Shown piece by piece: positions 56,736 through 64,000 of a stretch of DNA of 64,000 nucleotides. Every line of letters begins with the position of its first letter. Within the stretch, counting starts at the first letter, position 1. Made by a program: the position numbers and the translations under genes. The notes under the pieces were generated by a model that was not told the DNA's origin, did no database searches, and saw only the letters and a list, made by a program, of their open reading frames with translations. Source of the stretch: Stenogyne calaminthoides (Eukaryota; Streptophyta; Magnoliopsida; Lamiales; Lamiaceae); contig JBBCBC010000033.1 of NCBI GenBank assembly GCA_037126765.1, positions 9,934,085-9,998,084 on the forward strand, written 5' to 3'.

Positions 56736-59700
56736 TCAGTCTTCTTCTACTTCATCCTCTGGCACTTCCAGGTTGAACATCCCATAGTATCTATTTTTCA
56801 GTTCATCCCTTGCTTTGATGATATCAGGGTTGTTTCCTGTTAGGCCTAGCTGGATGGCATATTGAGCTATCTCCTGAGAAATGGCTGTTTCATTCACATA
56901 GCCATTCTCAAGTCTAGGAGCTGGGTAAGTGTATGGACCAGGGGCTACTATCTCGAAAGAGTTCCTTCATCCGCCAAGTTGATCCAACTTTGCGTGTACT
57001 TAGATATAATGTCAAGAAGTACTCAATGAAGGCTTCATTCATATCCGAGTTTGCTCCCTCCATTCTCTCGTAATCTCGCAATAGAACCGAAGGTTCTCTT
57101 GATCTCCTCCCATGCATCATTGAACCCGATAGGCATCCATTTGTCAATGTCGCCATTTCTGAAGTTTTCTCTCAGACCCTTCTTTTGCTCAAAAACTTTT
57201 AAAACCACTTTTTTTTTTTTCCTCGATCACACAGAACACCGACCACGTATGCGGCGGTTTCTTCTCTTTTTCAATTTGAAGGGTTTTCAAAGTTTTCTTG
57301 GTATTGAATACTTCTTTCTGACTTTCAGTTTCTTCTTTTTCAGCTTCTTCCTCAGATTCTTCAAAATCTATTATCAATTTCCTCTGAGTAGGTTTAGAGT
57401 TTTAGCTCTTTTCTTCTTTTCTTGCTCCACAAATGCAACAGCCTTTCTCTTTTCAGGTCTGACTTGATCTTCACTGGCTTTGCTTGTCTCAATTATCCTT
57501 CTATCACTCAGTTTCTCTGAAATTACTTCCTGAATAGTTTGCTCAGATGTTTGAGTGTAGACAGGTTTCTCAGCTTCTTTGAACTTGAGCTTCTCAGTGG
57601 CTTCAACTTCTTTTAAGGCATCAACAATTTTCTTTCTTTCAGCTTATTTCTGAGCCTTTTTCTTCAAGGTTTGTGCCAACAACTCACTTAGTTTGCCACC
57701 AGGCCTTTCCCCCTTTTTGGCACCATACCTTGGAAGTAGTTGAGTCAGTGCAGTATCCATATGGTATTGCTCTTTGCTTATACTTCGCACTTCCCCTACC
57801 AACTGATCATGCTCATCCTCTAGCCTTCTCATGTAATTCTTAGCCATTGAGAACTCATCTGAAAGAGGTGCAAACTGATTTGAGAAGACATCATGCATCA
57901 TCTTTGTCATCTTGGTCATGAGCATAGAGCCCATTTCCTCAACAGCTGTCTTGATCATCAGATCATTCTTCTCAACCAGCTTGGCTTCAAGATAGGCAGT
58001 TCTTTCCTGATACATCTGCTTCATTTATGCATTGAGCTCAGTTTTGACTACATCAATCTTTCCTTCCAAAGTAGTCATTTTATCTGCAAGAGTTGTTTGT
58101 AGTTACAGCATGTCTGAAGATGAACTCAGATTTTCCAGCTTTTGAGATTGGCTTGCCAAGGTTTCTTCAATTTGAGTCACTTTCTCCACCATTGACACCA
58201 CCTTCTCCAATTTATCCAGGATAGGACTGAAATCAATTTCTGGAGTTTGTACAACTTTTTCCACCAGAGCTGGGTGCTCCAACTGAGATTGTTTTTCAGC
58301 ATCATCTTGTTTTTCTGGATTCATAGAACTGGAGGCATCAACATCAGCTTTCCTTCTCTCAACCACCTTCCTCTTTACTAGCTCATCAAAATCAGCAATT
58401 TTCATTCTGAGCTTGGTCTTCCTGAATCCAGAGAACTCTATCAAAATAGCAGTCTCAGCATTCCACCAATCTTCTCCTCTGAAGGAGGCTATATTCAGCA
58501 TCTCCGGAAGAGTCTTATTCAGGATGTAGACCATGGTTCTGAGTCGGAAGAAAAGATCCTGAAGGTCAGGATATGCGCTCAGCTCAGGGTACCTGTCCAG
58601 AATGAATCGTTCCCCCTTGCTGCGCCACTCAGTTTCTTTTGCCTCTCCCTTCTTCAACTTTGGGCTCTCAGGGACAGTAGGATCGGATTGTATGAGTTCT
58701 GGTGCTGATGGATCAAGAAAAGGTTCACTCAGGAGCGCATCCAAATTCAGCAATTCCTGAGGTTCAGACTGATCTGAAGTTTGAACAGGTCTCTCTTCAG
58801 TAGGAATCTGAGGTCCCTTGAAGATTTCCTGAGAAATTTTATCTGAGCTCAGAGAAGTCTCGAGTACCTCAGAGAAAACTTGTTCCTCAGTTTCTTGCTC
58901 TTGCGCAATTGTCACAACCTGAGCAAGAACCTGCAGTGGAGATTTCAGCCCTTGTTGGCCTTCAGGTTGAGTTTCTTCAGAGTCACTGACCTACTCCTCA
59001 GTAATAGATTGAAGCTTTCTGTTTTCTGAGGAGCCAGTGTTTTCTTTTTCAGATTCTCTCCTTTTTCTCTTTTCACTTGCATCAGGGCTTTCCCCCTGGC
59101 TTGTTTGGCTTCAGCAGCTTCTTCTTCAGTAGTCTCCTCCTGAGACTCAGAGCTTTTCTCTTTCTTTCCTTTCAAAGTCTTTTTTGTTGTTGGTGGTTTG
59201 AACATGATTTTTGACTTTGGAAAGGATGAGGAATTGGCAAAGATGTCCTCCTCTTCTCTGCACATTTCCAAGATAAATGCAATCTTGGTTGCATGTAGGA
59301 TCTTTCCTTTGACAACAACAGAGCCATTCACCTTCTGAACTTGTTTGGCTTGATCACTCACCACCTTGATTAAATAGTGTAACCAGTTGAATGCCGTGGA
59401 AGGTGAATCCTCAATCGCAACCATTAGTCTTAGCTTAGGCGTTCTTATCTGTTCAAAGCTACCAGATCTGCTCATGATGCATTTGCTTACAATATCCAAC
59501 AATACTCGATATTTAAGCTTCAAATGCCTTTTATTCAGAGTAGCTTCAAACTTTACTGGATGCTCTGCAATTTTATCCAGATATTCTTGCTCCCTACCCA
59601 TCATGTATACCGTAGGGTCTTCACCTCTATCTCTTAATTTATATATGGCATTAAGATTCTTAGGAATTATATATAATTCCCTAACAAAATCCACATATTT

Positions 59701-60089
59701 TGAACTATGCTCTAAATGCGATACAGTAATTTGAGATTGTATACAATTCTCATCATCTAACTTCAAATTAGAGATAAACTCTATTACCTCTTTTGCAAAT
59801 TCGGCCTCTGGTTGATTCGCGACCAGGCAAGTAAGCTTTGCCAAATGAATCATATGTAACGCTTCCTCTTCGTGAGTTGCATTGGACGAGCTTTCGAGAG
59901 AGAGACATATTCGTACCAAAGTTTATTGGAAATGGCGAGCTTGTCGTATACAGAAAATATCATTTTTGGAGAATTTCTTGGTGAAGGGTTTTGAGATAGA
60001 TGAAAATTTCTGGGCAATCTAGAGTTTTTGAAGCAGAGTGTTTGAAGATGAAGGCTTTTTGGAATCGGGCTTTGAAGGAATTTCTTCAA
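56736..60089 (-). pseudogene. Sirevirus-like ORF3 (env-like position), broken
   Basis: Between RNase H and the polypurine tract. Pieces: a short N-terminal frame (59850-60089), a helical domain (58945-59919) with MIHLAKLTCLVANQPEAEF, RELYIIPKNLNAIYKLRDRG and YRVLLDIVSKCIMSRSG followed by Lys/Glu-rich tracts, an acidic segment (58103-58915) with RFILDRYPELSAYPDLQDLF and FRGEDWWNAETAILIEFSG, and a coiled-coil stretch (57644-58130). A terminal segment ends in PEDEVEED at 56736. At least three frame changes and several stops separate them. Sireviruses carry an extra ORF here, sometimes called env-like. I see no signal peptide or clear membrane span, so an envelope role is not supported by this copy. 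Confidence 0.65.
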
Positions 60090-60649
60090 TAGATATAAGA
60101 CATTGATTCATGGAAAATCGTATAGATGAAGAAATCGACGGTTGAGATTAAAAACCGACTAAATCTGGTATATGAAAGGACGATTTCACAAATATAAAGC
60201 CGCCAATTTATCCCTATTGGTGATTAATGAACAGTGCATTTAATTATTGTTCCTGCAGACCATTGAATTTCTTCGTGGATTTCAAAGGTCCCTCTCAAAT
60301 ATTCCTTCAGGTGTTTTGTTATTTATTGCCAATGATTACTGAGATTCAGTTAGACAATAAATGTGTTGCATGAGTCAATACTTCTTCAGACTAATTTCCT
60401 CCATCAGTCTTACTGAGTTTTGACCTTGATAAAATGTCAGTATAATACTGAGTACTAAAAAAAGGTCAGTATAATACTAAGTACTGATCTTGATAAAAGG
60501 TCAGTATAATACTGAGTACTGATCTTCAGGATAACTGAGTTTCCCAAGACTCAGTGTTCAGTACTCTCAATTTTATCCTAAGTTTTTCAGAAAAAAAAAA
60601 CCTGAGAAAACTTCATGCATCTGAAAACCTTCAATTTTTCAGATTTGCT
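60090..60649. other. Spacer between pol and ORF3, with short repeats
   Basis: No coding signal. GGTCAGTATAATACTGAGTACTGATCTTGATAAA-type units (described in parts; about 35-45 bases) recur three times at 60420-60530. Confidence 0.6.
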
Positions 60650-62560
60650 TTATTCACCTGGATCCAACATACCTAATTCAACTGATAGTTCCTGAAATTT
60701 TGATTCAGCCAAAGGTTTAGTCAAGATATCAGCTCTCTGTTTATCAGTACGAATTTTCTCCGTTCTGATGTCTTTCTTCTCAACATGATCTCTGATGAAG
60801 TGATGTCTGATATCAACATGCTTACATCTGGTGTACAATACAAGAATTTGTGTAATAGCAATTGCACTATTATTATCACAAAATATAGGTACTTCATTGG
60901 CTATAATCTTATAATCCCTCAATTGTTGTTTGAGCCAAAGAATCTGTGCACAACAGCTTCTTACTGCCATGTATTCAGCTTCAGTAGTACTAGTTGCTAC
61001 TGAGGTTTGTTTCTTTGAAAACCACGATATCAGTTTACTTCCAAGAAATTGACAAGTTCCTGTGGTAGACTTCCTGTCAATTCTACATCCTCCATAATCA
61101 GCATCTGAATAACCAGTTAATTCAAGGTTATCATCAGCTGGATACCATAATCCTCTATTCACAGTGCCTTTAAGATATTTCAGAATCTTTTTGGCAGCCT
61201 CCATGTGACTAGCCTTAGGATTAGCTTGGTATCTTGCACATATCCCAATAGCAAATGTAATATCAGGCCTACTTGCTGTGAGATATAACAGTGTTCCAAT
61301 GATTCCTCTATAATCAGTGAGATTTACTGATTTGCCTTCAGGATCAGGATCCATCTTGTAGTTAGTATTCATAGGAATTCTAACTGCATTGCAATTCTGT
61401 ACACCATACTTTGCAATCAGATCTCTGGTGTATTTTGCTTGATTGATGAAAATTCCTTCCTTAGTTTGTTTCACCCGAAGTCCAAGAAAGAAATTCATCT
61501 CCCCAATCATTGACATCTCAAACTTTCCTTTCATCAGGGTAGAAAACTTTTCACACAACTGATGATTTGGAGATCCAAATATGATGTCATCTACATAAAT
61601 CTGAACAAGTAAGATGTCTTTCCCATCTTCTATCCTGAACAGAGTCCTATCAACAGTTCCTTTGATAAAACCATGGTCAGTAAGAAACTGAGAAAGGGTA
61701 TCATACCATGCTCGGGGTGCTTGCTTAAGACCATACAAGGCTTTCCTGAGCCTGTAAACTTGGTTATTCTGTCTGAAACCAGGAGGTTGTACCACATAAA
61801 CCTCTTCCTTAAGCACACCATTCAGAAATGCACTTTTCACATCCATCTGATAGACTGTGAATATCATGTGGGCAACATATGTAAGAAACAATCTGATGGC
61901 TTCTAGTCTTGCAACAGGTGCAAAGGTTTCATCATAATCCAAACCTTCTTCTTGGGAATAACCTTGTGCAACTAGCCTTGCCTTGTTTCTCACAATGTTG
62001 TTATTTTCATCTCTCTTATTCTTGAACACCCACTTAGTTCCAATCACATTGTGCCTCTTAGGTCTATCCACTAGCTCCCAAACTTCATTCATTGAGAACT
62101 GATTCAGCTCTTCTTGCATAGCAGTAATCCAAAAAGAATCTTGTAGAGCTTCTTCAATCTCAGTAGGTTCCTTTTCAGATAGGAAGCAGCAGAACAAAAC
62201 ACTTTCTCCATGGAACCTTCTTGTTTTGACACCATCTGATAGATCACCCACAATCTGACTTGTAGGTTGACTATCCAACCATTTTCTCCTGGATGTTCCC
62301 CCTTCAGTAGTATCCTCAACATCAGAAATGTTAGGTTCAGGTAGTTCATTAAATTCAGGGAACAACAGAAAAGGAGAAAGAGAATCATCTTCCTCATGGG
62401 AAATTCCATTCAGAACATTGTCAGAGACATTTGTTCCCCATTGGTTGATAGATTCAGAGTTTGCCTCAGCTGTGACCACATCTTCATCGGCATTACATAC
62501 CTGAGTCTGAATTGGTGTATGTTTAGATTGGTCAGCTTCAGTGTGTTGACTTTCGCTCAA
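60650..62560 (-). CDS. Sirevirus-like reverse transcriptase and RNase H, open frame of 636 aa
   Basis: The RT core starts near residue 140 with LQDSFWITAMQEELNQF and NVIGTKWVFKNKRDE. It contains ARLVAQGYSQEEGLDYDETF, YQMDVKSAFLNGVLKEEVYV, YRLRKALYGLKQAPRAWYD and the catalytic YVDDIIFG. RNase H follows with TGYSDADYGGCRIDRKSTTG, KKQTSVATSTTEAEYMAV and CDNNSAI, then HVDIRHHFIRDHVEKKDI and QRADILTKPLAESKF, ending MLDPGE. Catalytic Asp and Glu residues are present. The first 130 or so residues are an acidic linker typical between integrase and RT. It is the C-terminal part of a polyprotein, not an independent gene. The upstream parts are broken. Products would act in cytoplasmic particles. Confidence 0.92.
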   Translation of the reverse strand: MSESQHTEADQSKHTPIQTQVCNADEDVVTAEANSESINQWGTNVSDNVLNGISHEEDDSLSPFLLFPEFNELPEPNISDVEDTTEGGTSRRKWLDSQPTSQIVGDLSDGVKTRRFHGESVLFCCFLSEKEPTEIEEALQDSFWITAMQEELNQFSMNEVWELVDRPKRHNVIGTKWVFKNKRDENNNIVRNKARLVAQGYSQEEGLDYDETFAPVARLEAIRLFLTYVAHMIFTVYQMDVKSAFLNGVLKEEVYVVQPPGFRQNNQVYRLRKALYGLKQAPRAWYDTLSQFLTDHGFIKGTVDRTLFRIEDGKDILLVQIYVDDIIFGSPNHQLCEKFSTLMKGKFEMSMIGEMNFFLGLRVKQTKEGIFINQAKYTRDLIAKYGVQNCNAVRIPMNTNYKMDPDPEGKSVNLTDYRGIIGTLLYLTASRPDITFAIGICARYQANPKASHMEAAKKILKYLKGTVNRGLWYPADDNLELTGYSDADYGGCRIDRKSTTGTCQFLGSKLISWFSKKQTSVATSTTEAEYMAVRSCCAQILWLKQQLRDYKIIANEVPIFCDNNSAIAITQILVLYTRCKHVDIRHHFIRDHVEKKDIRTEKIRTDKQRADILTKPLAESKFQELSVELGMLDPGE

Positions 62561-62780
62561 ATTGGAGAATTTCCATCATGAGTCTCACCATCCTCGAAGT
62601 TTTTCCATCCCGAACTTCTTTGTCTCGAAGTCCGATTCACTCCATTCATAGAAAGTGACCGACTTCTTCTTTTCGTGTTCGTGAGGATGTTTTATCATTC
62701 TTTTTTCGTGCTAAGTCCGGTGATTCTCTTGATCGTTCTCCCGAAGTCATGTTCCTGCTTTTCCAACACAAGTAGATTCA

Positions 62781-63850
62781 TCAAAAAACAACATGAGGTG
62801 TTTCTTCCACAATAAGAGTCCTACAGTTGTAAACTCTGAAGACTTTACTGACTTCAGAATATCCTAAGAATATCCCTTCATTAGCTTTGCTATCAAAAGT
62901 TTTCAACTGATCTTTACCATTATTATGTATGAAACACTTGCAACCAAACACACGAAAGAAAGAAACAAGAGGCTTCCTTTCATTCCACAGCTCATATGGA
63001 GTTTTTCCTTGGTTCTTGGTCAAGATGGATCTGTTTCCGAGAGTAGCATGCGGTGTTGATAAAAAATTTCAAAATCTCTTAGGAATATCAGCTTCAGCGA
63101 TCATTGTCCTTGCAGCTTCTTTCATAGTCCCATTTCTTCTTTCAGCAACACCATTCTGTTGTGGAGTCCTTGAAGCTGATGTTTCATGAGCTATTCCATT
63201 TGCTGCACAATAATCAGATATGATATGATTGATAAACTCGCCCTTTTTATCTCGATCCGATTTTGACCACACTCGATTCTTTTTCAAGATCGAGCCTTTT
63301 CAAGAGTTCGAGATAGTTTTGTTCGAGTCTCTTTCTTACTGAGTAAGAATATGACCCATGTGTATCTAGAGTAGTCATCAACTACCACAAGTATGTATTT
63401 TCTGCCATTAGTGCTCACAGGTGTTACTTGATCCATATGTAATAGTTGTAGTATTCTATCAGTAGAAACATCTACTTTGCTTTTGAAAGATGCTATAATT
63501 TGTTTTCCTTTCTGACAAGCATCAGATACATGATCTTTACTAAACACTTCATTGGGTAACCCCCTCACAAGTGCTAATCTTGCAAGTTTGTTCAGGGTTT
63601 TGAAGTTTAAGTGATTCATTCTTTTGTGCCACAACCAATTGGTATCAGTGGAACTTTTTGCAACCAAACATGTATCTTTAGGAGTTGAACTCCAATCAGC
63701 AAAATACACATTTCCTTTTCTAGTACCAGTCAATAAAATTTTCTGTGAAGTATTGTCTTTTACATAACATAAGTTCTTTGAGAACTCAACACTGAATCCT
63801 TTGTCACAAAATTGACTGATAGAAAGCAAGTTATGCTTTAGACCAGACAC
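62781..63850 (-). pseudogene. Sirevirus-like integrase with stops and frameshifts
   Basis: The first part (63284-63850) has MSGLKHNLLSISQFCDKGF, WLWHKRMNHLNFKTLNKLAR (the H-x-x-H part of the zinc domain) and KYILVVVDDYSRYTWVIFL (first catalytic Asp). The frame then shifts near 63290 to HETSASRTPQQNGVAERRNG (catalytic Glu, 63069-63287). It meets an in-frame TGA near 63069 and goes on to KNQGKTPYELWNERKPLVSF and GIFLGYSEVSKVFRVYNCRT (62781-63023). Another shift near 62780 returns to the RT frame. Confidence 0.88.
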
Positions 63851-64000
63851 ATATGAAACACCATGGATATGAATAGAGTCAACTTCAAGAGTTCCATATC
63901 CTTCAGTTTGTCCTTTGGAATTGTCTCAAAATGTGATCTGAGGGCCTTTTTGCTCAACATAGTCAGTGATTAGTTGCTTATATCCTGTCATATGTCTTGA
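63851..64000 (-). pseudogene. Protease/pre-integrase junction, cut by the window end
   Basis: In the integrase frame the minus strand reads SRHMTGYKQLI just inside the window end. This is the usual segment after the protease active site (D-S-G-C-S-x-H-M-T-G). It then continues through GTLEVDSIHIHGVSYVSGLK into the integrase. A TGA at 63926-63928 interrupts it. Confidence 0.75.

Larger units (their letters stand above)
37508..64000 (-). mobile_element. Sirevirus-like Copia element, minus strand, truncated by the window end
   Basis: The 3' LTR (37508-56479, split by a CACTA) is followed on the right by a polypurine tract, a long ORF3 region, RT-RNase H, integrase and part of the protease/pre-integrase region. 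The 5' end lies beyond 64000. The long LTR and an extra ORF between RNase H and the 3' LTR are the marks of Sireviruses. The element sits in the leader of another Copia element. RT-RNase H is open, but protease-integrase has stops and frameshifts. Confidence 0.85.

Overview
The window is nuclear DNA of a flowering plant. It is AT-rich, has GT-AG introns, and carries LTR retrotransposons, CACTA (En/Spm), hAT and Stowaway-type elements. The one host-like gene is a RADIALIS-type single-SANT MYB gene, a family of core eudicots. A Lamiales source is possible but unproven. Almost everything else is nested transposable elements, most of them decayed.

Layout. (1) 1-14997 is a four-level story. A Gypsy gag remnant (1-146 and 14080-14583, then a short 3' LTR) is split by a minus-strand Copia element (147-14074, TSD ATGCC). 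The right LTR of that Copia is split by a 4.6 kb minus-strand non-autonomous element with 1.2 kb LTRs (9240-13877, TSD AATCT). (2) 15293-15530 is a Stowaway-like MITE. (3) 16621 to about 20260 is an old CACTA-like relic holding a second CACTA (16810-20002, TSD TTA), whose five-exon ORF1 is ruined by stops. (4) 20003-24393 is the most host-like stretch, with a hAT-like element (22320-23101) and the RAD-like gene (23538-23795). (5) 24394 to about 33120 is a coding CACTA, minus strand, with a tnp2-type transposase gene and a second gene carrying a Ulp1/C48 protease-like domain with visible His, Asp and Cys. (6) 33463-35098 is a short CACTA (TSD AGT). (7) 35683-37507 is the 5' LTR, PBS and leader of a plus-strand Copia element. 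(8) A minus-strand Sirevirus-like Copia is inserted in that leader at 37508 and runs past the window end. Its 3' LTR (37508-56479) is split by a 16.6 kb CACTA (37890-54537, TSD AAA), which itself holds two solo LTRs with perfect TSDs. The Sirevirus interior (56480-64000) shows an ORF3 in the env-like position, an intact RT-RNase H frame and a broken integrase.

Most unusual observation: three CACTA elements with different subterminal repeat arrays carry tRNA-like modules right at the inner edge of one array. Each has a box A-like and a box B-like motif, 42-45 bases apart (44 in most), and most are followed by a T-run. All point outward, toward the nearer terminus. This reads like RNA polymerase III units aimed at the subterminal repeats. 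No computation or database search was possible here, so family names and exact ends rest on motifs, TSDs and reading by eye.
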